A DNA stretch of 64,000 nucleotides from Ziziphus jujuba (Eukaryota > Streptophyta > Magnoliopsida > Rosales > Rhamnaceae): positions 28,279,501 through 28,343,500 of the forward strand of contig NC_083389.1 in assembly GCF_031755915.1 (NCBI RefSeq). Direction: 5' to 3'. The position numbers and the translations under genes were made by a program. Of this stretch, positions 11,410-23,656 are shown piece by piece; position 1 is the stretch's first letter, and each line of letters begins with the position of its first letter. Below the pieces are notes generated by a model. That model was given only the letters and a program-made list of their open reading frames with translations, had not been told where the DNA came from and did not search any database.

Positions 11410-13131
11410 TAAACAGATATATGCTTCCTGAAACTTATTGAGACAAACTAATCCAGCCAATGTGCTTTCTGAAACAGTTTTAGTTTTATCATCCCTGAGT
11501 GGTTTTGGATAGTTGCATCTCAGCTTCTTTCCTTTTGCATTTATGGAAATTGTCAAGATTTGGTTTTTGTGTAGAGCTCGATATATATAAATTTATGGGT
11601 CCTCCCTCTTGTTCTCTGTCCTTTTGTTTCCTAAATATGTGAATTTTCTTTTTCATTTTTCATCCATTGCCAAATTCTTCTAACTGCGTCCTTTGTTACT
11701 TCTATTAGTTTTTACTCATATATGTTTACCTTTCATCATATTCAGTTTTTGGCACATTTTTCTGTTACTGCAGCCAGTACTTATCATCAATTAATTTGTT
11801 AAACAACATCCAAATCTAACCGTATTTATTTGTATAAAGCATGTTTTAACTTATTCTCTTATGAAGTATCATTGCCTGGTAATTTAAATTACAAAATTTT
11901 AAATTTTCATTTCACTTATAGGTCATTAATAAACATAACAATAATGATACAAGATTTGATAATGTAACATCTTTTTGTTTACGGACAAAAATTAGACTTG
12001 AAGCTCTTTTGCAGGCTTACCCCAAAATTGTATTTAGGGATCATATATATCGAGTAAGTCGGTTATTAGGAACTCCCTAATTCAGTTAAATCAAGGAAGT
12101 TTATGCAGGAAAATTTTAACTATTACATAAAATGATAATTAATATTTGAATTCAAATATAGCACTCTGTTTAGAATGTGACTAACCTTAACAGTAATTAT
12201 TATTATGACTAAGAATTTCAGAAATGTAAATAGTGAGACTTGTGACTAACCATCAATTATTAAATTGTTTCTGATGTTCTTGGGATGCTAATCTTACGTT
12301 CTGCCTTTTTTTTTGAATGTATTGCAATCTTCAATCTCAGTCTACCATGGTTAAATGAAAGCGATCTTCTTAAGCACTAAATTATTACGAGTTTGCAACA
12401 AGTATTATATAGAGAATAATGGAAGAGAGTGGTAAAGGGAAGCACTACGTCTAAATATATTATCATCACAAAGAAACAAAAGGGAAGCACCACGTATAAA
12501 TATATTATCATCACAAAGGAACAAATTATCATTATTTAATATATCTAGGGAGAAAGTGCAATATTGCTTTTCTTTAGTTGTTAGAAGAGAAAAGTGCAAA
12601 AAAAGCTTTTGCCCAACTTGTTTTTTTATTTTATTTTTTATTATTTTTATAATAGACTTTTCAAGTATGAGATGAGCAGTAGAAGTTAAAAGGAGATCCC
12701 AAACTTGAAAAGCTTTTTGGTTATTTGCCTTGTGGGCAACATTAACACTCTTGCTCAAAGTGTTTTTTTAACCATTCACTCTTGCTCAAGTTGAAGGACA
12801 GGAATGTAGTACCACTTTAGATTGAGAAAACAAGAAGAAACAAAAGAAACACAGTATCTAAAAGCAGTTGCACAAGTGGAACCTACAAGATGAGTAGTAA
12901 TGTAAAACAAGATATACCAAAGAAGAAACTATATATATTTGAACCAAGGCAGAAACTTTTTTATAAACGAGGTGGGGGTGTTTATCAAAAGTCCATCCTC
13001 TCTTCCTCATTTATCTACCTATCTATCTATATATATATATATATATATATCTATGCCTAGATTTGTGTAGATGGGGCTAATTAATTAGCTTTTTGGGACA
13101 TTCAGCACTAGTTAAGCTAGTTTGGACAAAG
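11353..13131. other. intergenic, 1.8 kb, with microsatellite and a short duplication
   Basis: AT-rich sequence with an (AT)n run at 11376-11405, another at 13021-13052, and a 45-bp direct duplication at 12437-12526. No gene was recognised; the minus-strand ORF at 12405-12758 crosses the duplication and looks random. Confidence 0.5.
12437..12526 (+). repeat. 45-bp direct duplication
   Basis: gggaagcactacgtctaaat begins at 12437 and recurs with few changes at 12482. The two copies abut, which is typical of replication slippage or a small tandem duplication. Confidence 0.85.
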
Positions 13132-14965
13132 TTAAGATCTGAAGCCAAGGAAGTAGTTTGCCCCAGTGTATCTCAACCAAGGTTTCCTTGAATAAAAGGA
13201 CCAGCAGTAAATTGAAGAGCCTCATTTCTGTTTGTGATCACCTTGTATCCTTTCCAATTCACCCTTCTACTTGTTGCAGCACCTGGTCCCCGGTTTGCAT
13301 ACTCTCTGTAACACAGTGTGTCAAGTGCAAAATTTCTATTCCATTCCATCCACCCTGCCGGTTGAATGAAGTCCCCTAGTGTGCATTCCATAATCACAGT
13401 CCTCGTGTACATCTTCCATGGCCGGCCTAAGGATGTTTGGATCTTAAATCTCTCAGGGACAAGTTTTTGTTCCGGTACAATCCTGCAATTTTGGATAACT
13501 ATACCTGTAGTTTCGCGTCTTTCACTTCTTCCTTGAGCTGTCACTGCATTCTTTTGGCCATCCCCTGGCCTCCTGACAACAATCAAAGAGTTTTGGATGA
13601 GGGCTGTTGCATCGCCAAAGATGAAATCCACTGTGCCAGATATGATGCAGTTTCGGTAGAATTGGTGATGTGCTTGGGTGGTATAACGTGTCTTGGTAAG
13701 CATCCATTCTGCAGTAGTAGAAGGCTGACATGTCTGATTGTACGCTCAGTGCCACTGCCTGTTCACCCTCTGGTCCAGCCGTGTTTTGAAATTCCATTTA
13801 CTTGGCTATAAATCCATTCCCAATTGCAGCTGTAGTGCAGAGAGAGACAGAAATGAAAAACATTAATTAAACAAAATTTTGCAGCCATTACGGAAGTGAA
13901 AGTTGGAGCAAATTGAACGCACAGAATGAGGCAGTCTGATAGGTGGAGACTCCATTGTGGTTGTTTTTGTTGCCAGTAGTCATTGTCTTCCGGGTCGATC
14001 TCCATGCATGAACACATTGACTTGGTCCTTTGTAACAATAATATACACATTGTAAACCCCGGCTTTCACATAGATAACGTACCTCCCTTTGAGGTTCTTT
14101 AGATAGGCAGCCAGGGGCTGCATTAATGGTTTTAAACTGTCCACTTCCATCCTTGGCCACTATTGCATTAGGCGTGACACGTCGGTTTCATTGGCTTGCC
14201 AAGAGCCTCTGGTCTGCAGCTGAAAACCACGAGGGATATGTACAACCGTCGCTGCCATGTTTGGAGCTGGCATCATTTGATTGCTCAAGAAGTCGCCGAG
14301 AGGCTGCAGTACTACTAGTACGCTGTACTCATGTTGAATGGGATGTTGAAGGAAGTCAAGATGTTAGAAATGGCAGAGACAATAGCTAAGGCTTTGCCGG
14401 TCAGCTGGGTGGCATTTTGCAAGCCATTGGACATCTCAATCTTGAGGTCAGGGTGAATGATCCCATTGAGGCATGTTTGTGGGTATGATATGACAGCGCT
14501 TAGCCAGTTAATCAACTAAGCCTCTTTATCCTTCAGCGTATGCAATTCGCTGTCCCCAACCATTGAAAAGGAAGCTTGAAGTTCAGCGACGGCAAATTGC
14601 AGCAAGTCCTGGCAATCCTCCATGGACATCTTCTGAGTGGCATTGCCTGCAGCAGAGTTGCCTAGTTTGGCAGATTTATCAAGTGCCAATTTGACCTGTT
14701 CAATGGTGGCACTAAGAGCAGCCTCAATGAGTTGTTTAGGGGTGGCGCTTTCATTGGTGGCAATAGCGCCAAGACTGTGAATACAGGCTTGTTTGTAATC
14801 TGTAGGACCACAGATAGCGGCAACAGCCTTAGAGGAGTTAGAAAGTTCATCATTGTCATTGGAGTTGTTTCTCTTGGTTACTATAACACCAATCACAGCT
14901 CCTACCACGAGGATGATGGAGATTCCTGCAACAGCAATCCTGGCTTTTATTGTTTGTTTGATGTA
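13132..14965 (-). pseudogene. pectin methylesterase (type I, PMEI-PME) pseudogene
   Basis: Reads as a complete two-exon pectinesterase in pieces. From the 5' side there are a membrane anchor (AGISIILVVGAVIGVIVT), an inhibitor-like domain (CGPTDYKQACIHSL), a processing motif (RRLLEQS), VAKDGSGQFKTINAA, then after an intron [45 protein letters not shown] and a terminal YFLGFRS. Breaks seen: no in-frame ATG before the anchor (a TAG precedes it), TAG at 14516-14518, TGA after RLLASQ, TAA after NGFIAK, and frameshifts near FMHGDRP, after YQDTLY and at QGN(L)WLRYT. The enzyme would have been secreted to demethylesterify wall pectin. Intron and promoter remain, so this is a decayed gene rather than a processed copy. 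Confidence 0.93.
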
Positions 14966-15023
14966 AATCTAATTGATTTTGGAAAATGAAAGAGAGAAAA
15001 TGAAGCAGGAAAGAATGGGGGAG

Positions 15024-15031
15024 TTTTTATA
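15024..15031 (-). promoter_or_regulatory. TATA box of the PME pseudogene
   Basis: Minus-strand TATAAAAA about 60-70 bp upstream of the first recognisable codons of the pseudogene. The promoter core has survived although the start codon has not. Confidence 0.5.
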
Positions 15032-15924
15032 AGCATGTTATAAATTAAAAGGAAACCAAATATAGGATATCATTTTGCAAACAAACAGAGGCTGAGGAGG
15101 GGAGGGATAGTGAGGAGGGAATGATGATTATAGATGATATCTCGATCATATATATATATATGCTCTCCAGCATCAATTCTCCGCAATGTGTTCCTGACTC
15201 ATCAATCTGCCTGCCTCCCTTCTCTATTTTCGGCCTCTCCTACAACCCTAAAAAACAATAAAAGATTAATGATAATAATAAAAAAAAAACTTCCATCTGT
15301 AACTTAATTCTAAACCATCTCTTTCTCTATGTTTATTTATAAGTAGTATTTTGCACTATTTATAGTAGACTTTTTATTTATTTATTATTTTTTTTTAAAA
15401 AAGCACAAAATAAAATAAAATAAAATGTTATATCAATATATGGAAAATTGTTGAATTTTTTTTTTTTTTGGATAATTAACAGCTTGGCCAATTTATCAAA
15501 TACGAATTTCAATTGAAGAACATAAAAAAGTATGATCTTTACCGGCTCAACTAATTGCTTCCTTAGTCGTAGAATTTATTCCTTTACCCTATTGTCTTGC
15601 GGCGGCCATGTGCCAGCGGCCCAACAGAGCATGCAAAAACATACTATCCTTTTATTTTCTAGGCTTGGAATTTTGGCTAAAATCTAGCGAAGCTAAATAA
15701 AAATTGGATTTGCTTAGAATTTGTATTTATATTATTATTTATACGAAAATTTGAAATATCAAAATGATTTTAAATTTTCACCGTAAACTTTTTTGGAGGT
15801 TGTCTTTATTTTTGTATATAGATAGAGATATTCTAAAAGAAAGAAAATATCTTAATCTGTGACGTGGATATGAAGGATATTTTATTTATTTATTATATGG
15901 TTTAACAGTTTCTTCTGAGTAGTG

Positions 15925-15931
15925 TATAAAA
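15925..15931 (+). promoter_or_regulatory. TATA box of the DYW-PPR gene
   Basis: TATAAAA lies 42 bp before the first ATG (15967), so the leader should be only about ten bases. This supports the chosen start. Confidence 0.6.
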
Positions 15932-15966
15932 CCCATCCAACCCAGCAGCGGTAAAACTTGAACAAA

Positions 15967-17853
15967 ATGATGGCATCGCCTCTCGTTCTTCAATCCATTG
16001 CAGTCTTTTCGAGTACTCCAAGCTCGAACACCCATACTTCTCCATTGCGTGGCCTCGAATCCTGCTCTACCATGCTGGAGCTCAAGCAGTTCCACTCTCA
16101 GGTCATTAAGCTCGGTCTCTCTGCCGACAATGACGCCATGGGTCGAGTCATCAAGTTCTGTGCAGTCTCCGATAATGGCGATCTGAATTATGCCCTCCAA
16201 GTGTTCGATGCACTTCCTCATCCGGACGCCTTCATTTATAACACTATAATGAGAGGGCATTTGCAACTGCCATTCCCCAGAAAGTGCATTCTTTTCTACT
16301 CCCGGATGTTATGTGATTCTGCTACGCCTAATAGGTTTACTTTCCCTTCGGTTATAAGAGCTTGTTCTGCTGATAATGCAGTTGAAGAAGGGAGACAGGT
16401 CCATGCCCATGTTTTCAAATTTGGATTTGGAGCTGATGGGTTTTCTCAGAACAACCTGATTCACATGTATGTGAATTTTCAGTCTATGGAGGGAGCAAGA
16501 AAAGTCTTTGATAAAATGCCCATGAAAGATGTAGTCTCTTGGACCACTTTGTTCACTGGCTATTCTCAGTGTGGATTGGTCGATAAGGCTTTTGAAGTTT
16601 TTGAGCTGATGCCTGAGAGGAACTCTGTCTCTTGGAATGCCATGATTGCATCTTATGTTCAGAGCAACCGTTTTCATGAGGCCTTTGCTTTGTTCCGTAG
16701 GATGCTGGAAGAAAAATGGGCATTGGATAAATATTTGGCTGCTAGTATGTTAGTAGCTTGTACAGGGTTGGGTGCTCTGGAACAAGGCAAGTGGATACAT
16801 GGATATATCCAAAAAAGTGGGATTGAGTTGGACCCAAAACTTGCAACAACAATTATCGACATGTATTGCAAATGTGGTTGCTTGGAAAGGGCTTTTGAAG
16901 TTTTCAATGAGTTGCCCCACAAAGGGATTTCTTCCTGGAATTGCATGATTGGAGGACTAGCCATACATGGCAAAGGAGAGGCTGCCATTCAACTTTTTAA
17001 AGAGATGCAGAGGGAAATGGTCGCTCCCGACTATATTACTTTTGTTAGTCTCCTTTCTGCATGTGCTCATTCTGGATTAGTTGATGAGGGGCGCCATTAC
17101 TTCCGCTGCATGATTGAAGTTCACGGTATTGAGCCTGGAACCGAGCATTTTGGGTGCATGGTTGATCTGCTAGGAAGAGCTGGGATGATGAAGGAAGCGA
17201 CGAAGCTTATAAACGAGATGCCCATGAGCCCTGATGCAGGTGTATTAGGGGCTCTTCTTGGAGCTTGTAAAATCCATGGAAACATAGAACTGGGAGAGAA
17301 AATCGGGAAGAGAATAATTGAACTGGAGCCTAACAATAGCGGACGCTACGTGTTACTCGCAAACTTGTATGCCAAAGCTGGTAGGTGGGAAGATGTTGCA
17401 AACACGAGGAAGTTAATGAACGACAGGGGAGTTAAGAAAGCTCCCGGATTCTCCATGATCGAAGTGGAGGGTGTGGTCAATGAATTTCTTGCTGGAGGAA
17501 GGGCCCATCCCGAAGCGAAACAGATATATTCGAAAGTTAACGAGATGCTGGAACGTATTAGAAGTAGTGGCTATGTTCCTGACGTTGATGGGGCATCAAT
17601 GCATGATGTAGATGAGGAGGAAAAGGAGAAGCCATTATACTATCATAGCGAGAAACTTGCAATTGCATTTGGGCTGCTGAAGACAAAAGCAGGGGAAACT
17701 ATTCGTATCACGAAGAATTTACGAGTGTGTAAAGACTGTCACGAAGCAAGTAAACTCATCTCCAAAGCTTATGGTCGAGAGATAATTGTGAGGGATAGAA
17801 ATCGGTTTCACCATTTTAGAATGGGGGAGTGTTCCTGTCGAGATTACTGGTAG
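15967..17853 (+). CDS. PLS-class pentatricopeptide repeat protein with E and DYW domains
   Basis: Intronless, 628 residues from the first ATG; the next codon is also ATG. PPR proteins of this class choose cytidines for C-to-U editing in plastid or mitochondrial RNA. The N-terminus is Ser-rich and could target an organelle. About 70-440 are PLS repeats (ARKVFDKMPMKDVVSWTTLF, ERNSVSWNAMIASYV), then an E region (GRYVLLANLYAKAGRW) and a complete DYW deaminase domain: HSEKLAIAFGLL gives the HxE zinc/catalytic motif at about 560, CKDC at about 588 the second zinc ligand pair, and the chain ends exactly in DYW. It is therefore predicted to be an active editing factor. It resembles the At5g66520-like group, but the RNA target cannot be read from this. 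Confidence 0.95.
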   Translation: MMASPLVLQSIAVFSSTPSSNTHTSPLRGLESCSTMLELKQFHSQVIKLGLSADNDAMGRVIKFCAVSDNGDLNYALQVFDALPHPDAFIYNTIMRGHLQLPFPRKCILFYSRMLCDSATPNRFTFPSVIRACSADNAVEEGRQVHAHVFKFGFGADGFSQNNLIHMYVNFQSMEGARKVFDKMPMKDVVSWTTLFTGYSQCGLVDKAFEVFELMPERNSVSWNAMIASYVQSNRFHEAFALFRRMLEEKWALDKYLAASMLVACTGLGALEQGKWIHGYIQKSGIELDPKLATTIIDMYCKCGCLERAFEVFNELPHKGISSWNCMIGGLAIHGKGEAAIQLFKEMQREMVAPDYITFVSLLSACAHSGLVDEGRHYFRCMIEVHGIEPGTEHFGCMVDLLGRAGMMKEATKLINEMPMSPDAGVLGALLGACKIHGNIELGEKIGKRIIELEPNNSGRYVLLANLYAKAGRWEDVANTRKLMNDRGVKKAPGFSMIEVEGVVNEFLAGGRAHPEAKQIYSKVNEMLERIRSSGYVPDVDGASMHDVDEEEKEKPLYYHSEKLAIAFGLLKTKAGETIRITKNLRVCKDCHEASKLISKAYGREIIVRDRNRFHHFRMGECSCRDYW

Positions 17854-17963
17854 AGTTTTTTCTTAGTAGTAAAATACAAAAAGTGAGATGATTATGTTAT
17901 ATGTATTTATACCTATCAATATATAGATTCAGAAACTCATTTTGAGATGTGGTTTTGGAGCCT

Positions 17964-17992
17964 AACACACACACACACACACACACACACAC
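17964..17992 (+). repeat. (CA)n microsatellite
   Basis: About fourteen uninterrupted AC units downstream of the PPR gene, likely length-polymorphic. Confidence 0.95.
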
Positions 17993-18442
17993 CGACCGTT
18001 CTATCTCTCTCTAGGTGAGCTCTACTCAAGGGAGGGGAGAATGTATCATCTGCACAAATAAATAAAATTTGGGTAACATTCGCTGAGTCATAATTTATTA
18101 CTCACTGAGTCAACTCACGTGGATTTGCTACCTAATGAAAGTGCTCAAAACTCCTAATATAACTACACAAGGCAAATGATAAAGGACCAAGCTAGAAAGA
18201 GGAGTTTGTTTGACTATACAAAGCAGATTGTTTGTTTTTATCCTCCACCAGGCTCCTGGCTCAGGCTTAGGCTCCACCAAACTACCTTTTTTTAGTGGTG
18301 GTTTATTTATTGATTTTTTTTTTTTTTAAAGTAAATGAAAATGATTTTTTTAATATGTTGTAGTAAATTTGACAAATAAAAAAAATAATAAATTGACAAA
18401 TAAATAAATAAAGAAATAGAAATAATTATAAAAAAGTATGGT

Positions 18443-18774
18443 TTGGGTGGGTTTGAAGTAGAGCTAGAAGCCCTAGAAAACGCCGGGTCGAGTAATCGAT
18501 TCGATTCGAGTCGACCCTTTTCCAACCCAGCCATCCCACTCGCCACTCGCGATTCCAAACGATCCCGCCTCGTTCTTCTCCGATTTACCAAAATTTCAAT
18601 TTTTTTTTCCCACCAACCTGACCCTGAAATCCCTAAAATTGCCATGAGAATTTCCGTTTTCGAATGCATCGATCATCAAAGATTAGCCTCCCCAGTCCAA
18701 TTTCCGATGACCCACCGCCTAGATTTCTCGGGCATGCCAAAATTTCATTTGGGCGTTAGGGCTCTCTGATTCAG
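18443..18774 (+). other. probable 5' leader exon of the BED/hAT-derived gene, with a 108-codon upstream ORF
   Basis: A local rise in C+G content within AT-rich DNA ends in a good 5' splice site (gattcag|gtatca, after 18774), and a matching 3' splice site occurs near 19932. The exon contains an ATG-started ORF of 108 codons (18443-18769) that stops just before the splice site. The protein (starting MGGFEVELEALENAG) has no family I recognise. It may be a leader ORF or simply open by chance. Confidence 0.45.
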
Positions 18775-20057
18775 GTATCATAAACTGCTCAATCATCGAC
18801 TCTTACAAGCTAACATTTAAATATATAAAACTTCAAATTTGGGCTTTCCATTGACGTATTATACGTATATGTAGATATGTATGTATGTACGTATGTATGT
18901 ATATTGAATACCTGAGTTTTAATGCAAAGCCAGTAACGGAAAATATTTAGTTCTGCATTAAGCTTCTCATCGAAAGTCAGCAAATTATATGCTTTCTGTA
19001 GTTACCTTGTACCATTGGTGAGCTAATTTCAATAGCAGCATGAGGAACAAAGAAAAATTTATTCTGTTTTTTGCAATTTAAACATGAACTTTTGTATTTA
19101 TTTTTGTTTTGAAAAGCGGATAGATGGGACTAAAAACTGGCTTCCGGGTTTGTTGTATTTTTCAATAATGAAAATCCACGAAAGATATGGTCTTCAAATA
19201 GTAAATAAATTCATTTACTGTTCTCTAGATAACTTTGTCCATTTTCTCAAAAAGTGTATTTAAAAGATAAAACATTGCATGTAAAATTATAATGTATTTT
19301 TAGTGTCTGCTGAATTGAGGAAACAAATGGGCAGACTCCAATCATATGTATATATCAGGTCTGTAGATTTAGTTTGGATATTTGAATGTGTGATTAATTG
19401 AAGAGAAAAATGACCTTCTTTCCTGGTTGCTGAAGTTTATCATTTGGAAATTCATAAATCATGTAAGAACACCTGAAGACACTTAATCAATCTAATTTGA
19501 AGAAGCCAGGAACAGATACACTCCCAATGGTCCATTAACATAGACTTTTATGAATGAAAGTTTCAGGCTTCTTTTAACTTAGGAGATATAATGCATGTTA
19601 GATCTTGTTCGTTTTTTGCAGTCTATCTAAAAGATATGGATCCCTTTATGATCTCAATTCTCAACCAAAATAGAATTAGTTACATATAGAAAAACATAAA
19701 GGCCTTGTGTCTAACGCTTATAAATATTTCAACCACATGTTTTCTGCCATCTGTACTCATTTGTTACATCTTCTTGTGTGCTATTCTCTCTTCTATGAGC
19801 ACCCTAAACTGGTATTGTTAACTTACATAGTTCTCTTACATTGATATTAATTAATCAATGTATAATCTCTTAATTTTCACATCTTCCTTGGATTTTCAAT
19901 TCTCAAAATCTTAGTTCTTGGCCTTGTAATAGAATCAAGAAAGCTTGTGACAGCAACAGATGTCATTGCCGTTTGTCCCGTTTGTTTGCATCGACTATGG
20001 AGCAAGCCAATGAGATCAGGGCAATCTGTCATTCAAGTTCCTGAATGATTAGAACTG

Positions 20058-23000
20058 ATGGCCCCAACTCGTTCCTCTGGACTTGTTGACCCTGGATGGG
20101 AGCATGGAATCGCTCAAGATGAGAAAAAGAAGAAAGTTAAATGCAATTACTGTGGAAAAATAGTGAGTGGTGGAATATACAGATTAAAGCAACATTTAGC
20201 ACGAGTGTCTGGAGAAGTCACTTACTGTGATAAGGCTCCTGAAGATGTATATCTGAGAATGAAAGAAAATTTGGAAGGATGCCGTTCCAATAAGAAACCA
20301 AGGCATTCTGGAGATGATGGACAAGCATATTTGAACTTCCACACCAATGATGATGAAGAGCAGGAGTTGCATGTTGCATATAGGAGCAAAGGAAAACAAT
20401 TAATGGGTGATAGGAACTTAGGTATGAAGTTGACTCCTCTTCGCTCGTTAGGATATGTTGATCCTGGGTGGGAGCATTGCATTGCTCAGGATGAGAGGAA
20501 GAAAAAGGTGAAATGCAATTATTGTGACAAAATAGTTAGTGGGGGTATTAATCGATTTAAGCAACATTTAGCTAGAATTCCAGGCGAAGTAGCACCTTGT
20601 AAACATGCTCCAGAAGAAGTGTATCTGAAGATAAAAGACAACATGAAATGGCATCGTACTGGCAGGAAACAAAGAAGACCTGATGCTAAGGAGATCTTAA
20701 CTTTCTATCCACAGTCAGATAACGAGGATGAAGAAGACGAGCAAGTGGAAGCTGATCTGCATCTTATAAGAAAGGAAAGACTGATTGATGCTGATGGAAG
20801 ATTGGGCAAAGATCTGAGAAAGACTTTCAAGGGGGTATCTCCAAGCACTGTTTCTGAACCATTATTAAAAAGATCGAGACTGGATTCCATTTTTCTGAAC
20901 ACATTTAAGGGTCAAACCCCAGAATCATTCAAGCAAGTAAAAGTTAAAACAGGGTCCAACAAAAAATCCCGCAAGGAAGTTATTTCTGCCATTTGCAAAT
21001 TTTTTTACCATGCAGGAGTTCCTTTACAAGCTGCAAACTCTCTGTACTTCCATAAGATGCTGGAATTGGTTGGTCAATATGGTTATGGGTTGGTCGGACC
21101 TCCAAGTCAACTAATATCTGGTCGATTTCTGCAGGAGGAAATTGCAACCCTTAAAAGCTACCTGGTTGAGTGTAAGGCTTCTTGGGCAATCACTGGTTGT
21201 TCTATACTGGCAGATAGTTGGAGAGATACACGTGGTAGGACATTAATTAATTTTTTGTCTTCTGGACCAAATGGCATGTACTTTGTTTCTTCAGCTGATG
21301 CCACTGAAGTAGTAGAAGATGCTTTTAGTTTGTTTAAGCTACTTGACAAAGTGGTGGAAGAGATTGGTGAGGACAATGTGGTGCAGGTAATTTATTTTGT
21401 CTTCTCTCAAGTAATTCCTCATCCTAAACTATCATCTTTAGGCTCCTAAAATCAGCTTCAATTTTTTTTTTTTTTTTTTTTGGGGCTTTCTCCAGGTTAT
21501 CACTCAGAATACTCCCAGTTATAAAACAGCTGGGAAGATGCTTGAAGACAAGAGAAGGAATCTATTCTGGACCCCTTGTGCCACATATTGTATTGATCAG
21601 ATGCTTGAAGACTTTTTGAAGATCAGATGTGTAGGAGAGTGCATGGAGAGGGGTCAAAAGATTACAAAGCTTGTTTACAACCAGAATTGGTTGTTAAATC
21701 TTATGAAGAATGAATTCACTCAGGGACAGGAGCTTTTGAGGCCAACTGTTACCCGATCTGCCTCTAGCTTTACTACCTTACGAAGTTTGCTGGACCACAA
21801 AACTGGTCTTAGAAGAATGTTTCAATCAATCAAATGGATTTCATCTCGGTGCTCCAAAACAGGTGAAGGTAAAGAAGTGGAAAAAATTGTATTAAATGCT
21901 ACGTTTTGGAAGAAGGTACAGTTTGTTATGAAATCAGTGGACCCAGTTATGGAAGTTCTTCAAAAGTTTGATAGTGGTGGCAGCTTATCAATGCCCTCTA
22001 TATATTATGATATGTACAGGGCAAAGCTTGCTATTAAATCCATTCATGGCGATGATGCACGTAAATATGGACCATTCTGGAATGTCATTGACAATCACTG
22101 GAACGTGTTCTACCACCCTCTATATATGGCTGCTCACTTCTTAAATCCATCATGCCGTTACCATTCTGATTTTGTGGCGGTAGGAATAACAATGACTGTT
22201 GATTTCCATATTTATGTCGATTTCTTTCCCAACCTAAGTTCAGTTTTATTTAAGTGTAGCATACGGAGGTGGTCCGTGGACTTAATGAATGCATTGTTAG
22301 GCTGGAGCCGGACAATGCAAGGAGGATTTCTGCATCTATGCAGGTAGGATTTGCATACTGAACTTACCCTTTTTCTGATTCCTGAATATGTTTATGTGAG
22401 TTTTCTCATTGATTTTCCTGGCACATCAGATCTCTGATTACAATTCTGCAAAAGCTGATTTTGGAACTGAATTGGCAATTAGTACAAGAACAGAGCTTGA
22501 TCCAGGTGATAGCATTAGATAGCTATTATAGTACTTAGTTTAAGAAGCTCATATATAAATGCGCTCATGTGCAATTCCATACTGATCAAAGTCTATTTGT
22601 TTGTCTCTTCTTTTCTTATTAGCTGCATGGTGGCAGCAACATGGGATAAGTTGCTTAGAGTTGCAACGAATAGCTGTGCGAATTCTAAGTCAGACTTGCT
22701 CGTCGTTTGCTTGTGAGCATGACTGGAGTTTATTTGATCAGATATACAACCAGAGACACAATCGTTTAGCACAGAAAAGAATGAATGACCTTGTTTATGT
22801 TCACTACAACTTGCGACTGAGAGAACGCCAATTAAGAAAAAAATCCAACAGTTCTATCTCACTTGACAGTGTACTGTTGGAACGGTTGCTGGATGATTGG
22901 ATTGTAGAAGAAGAGAAAAAAGCCTTGCTAGAAGATGAGGTAATCAAGCTGAAACTATAACTGCAAGGAGGTTTGGTCAGGCACAAACAATGACATAAGG

Positions 23001-23373
23001 TTTTAATATGGTTTTGTTTATGGGGAAAATGTACAAAATATAATAAAATAGAACTGTAAGTGAACCGACATAATATTTCTACTGATGAAATAAAAGAAGA
23101 AAAATTGTTGGTGACGGAATTTATACTGAATTTCCTGATTGGTTTTTCGTTTTCTTTTTTTTTTCGGGGCAGGAAATCCATTGTAACGAAATGGAGCAGG
23201 TGGAAACATATGAGAATGCTATGATATATTATGAAGATGGAAGCATAGAAACAAGGAAGGTAAGTGTTGAGGAAGTAACTTTGGGTGATGTAAACGTCAA
23301 TGCTGCAAATGCTGGTGTGGACTCTGATGATGATGCTGATATTAACTTTTTTGAAGATGAAATGAGTGATTAA
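20058..23373 (+). CDS. double BED zinc-finger, hAT-transposase-derived protein
   Basis: Six in-phase exons (20058-21386, 21496-22179, 22260-22343, 22430-22505, 22623-22939, 23173-23373) encode 896 residues. Two BED zinc fingers lie at about 10-65 and 135-190, each with PGWEH..AQD, KVKCNYC and a RxKQHLAR step; they are clearly duplicates. They are followed by acidic linkers, a DUF659-like/RNase H-like region (SWAITGCSILADSWRDTRGR), and a hAT dimerisation region (DPAAWWQQHG..CLELQRIAVRILSQTCSS). The C-terminus is acidic. The gene keeps spliced exons and has no terminal inverted repeats that I can find, so it looks like a domesticated hAT gene, probably a nuclear DNA-binding protein. Reading through the 22939 splice site would give a shorter form ending DEVIKLKL. 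I recall a similar gene at At3g17450. Confidence 0.9.
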
Positions 23374-23542
23374 ATCAGGGTGTCGAACTCAGCTGAAAAC
23401 ACCAAGTATAATCACATGTGGATAGCTGCTGTAATTGATGTAACTTTTTATGTCCAAATTACCATTTTGCAAAGCTTGCCATTATAAATACCGGAAGAGT
23501 ATATTAAAATTTCTTCATGTTTTGCCATATTGAGACTTAACT

Positions 23543-23656
23543 GCATGCCTAATTCTTTTGACATCCTATTAATCTAAGTCTGGAATACAATCATTTGAAG
23601 CATGCCTAATTCTTTTGACATCCTATTAATCTGAGTCTGCAATACAATCATTTGAA
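23543..23656 (+). repeat. 57-bp tandem duplication
   Basis: gcatgcctaattcttttgac starts at 23543 and again at 23600. The two units differ by about two bases, so the duplication is recent. Confidence 0.9.

Larger units (their letters stand above)
14966..15966. other. intergenic between PME pseudogene and DYW-PPR gene
   Basis: Contains the former PME promoter (TATAAAAA at 15024-15031, minus strand), an (AT)n run near 15151, T-rich stretches, and at the right end the PPR promoter. No gene was recognised. Confidence 0.5.
17854..20057. other. intergenic and 5' leader/intron of the BED/hAT-derived gene
   Basis: Holds the PPR 3' flank, a (CA)n microsatellite (17964-17992), a probable non-coding first exon of the next gene (about 18440-18774) and its leader intron. 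No separate gene was recognised in the AT-rich 18780-19920 stretch. Confidence 0.55.

Noticed and set aside
12437..12526. short direct repeat as a CRISPR-like array
   Set aside because: Only two abutting copies with no spacers, in a plant nuclear genome; it is a simple tandem duplication.
13437..14389. plus-strand ORFs across the PME pseudogene
   Set aside because: Antisense noise; the minus strand carries the recognisable pectinesterase text.
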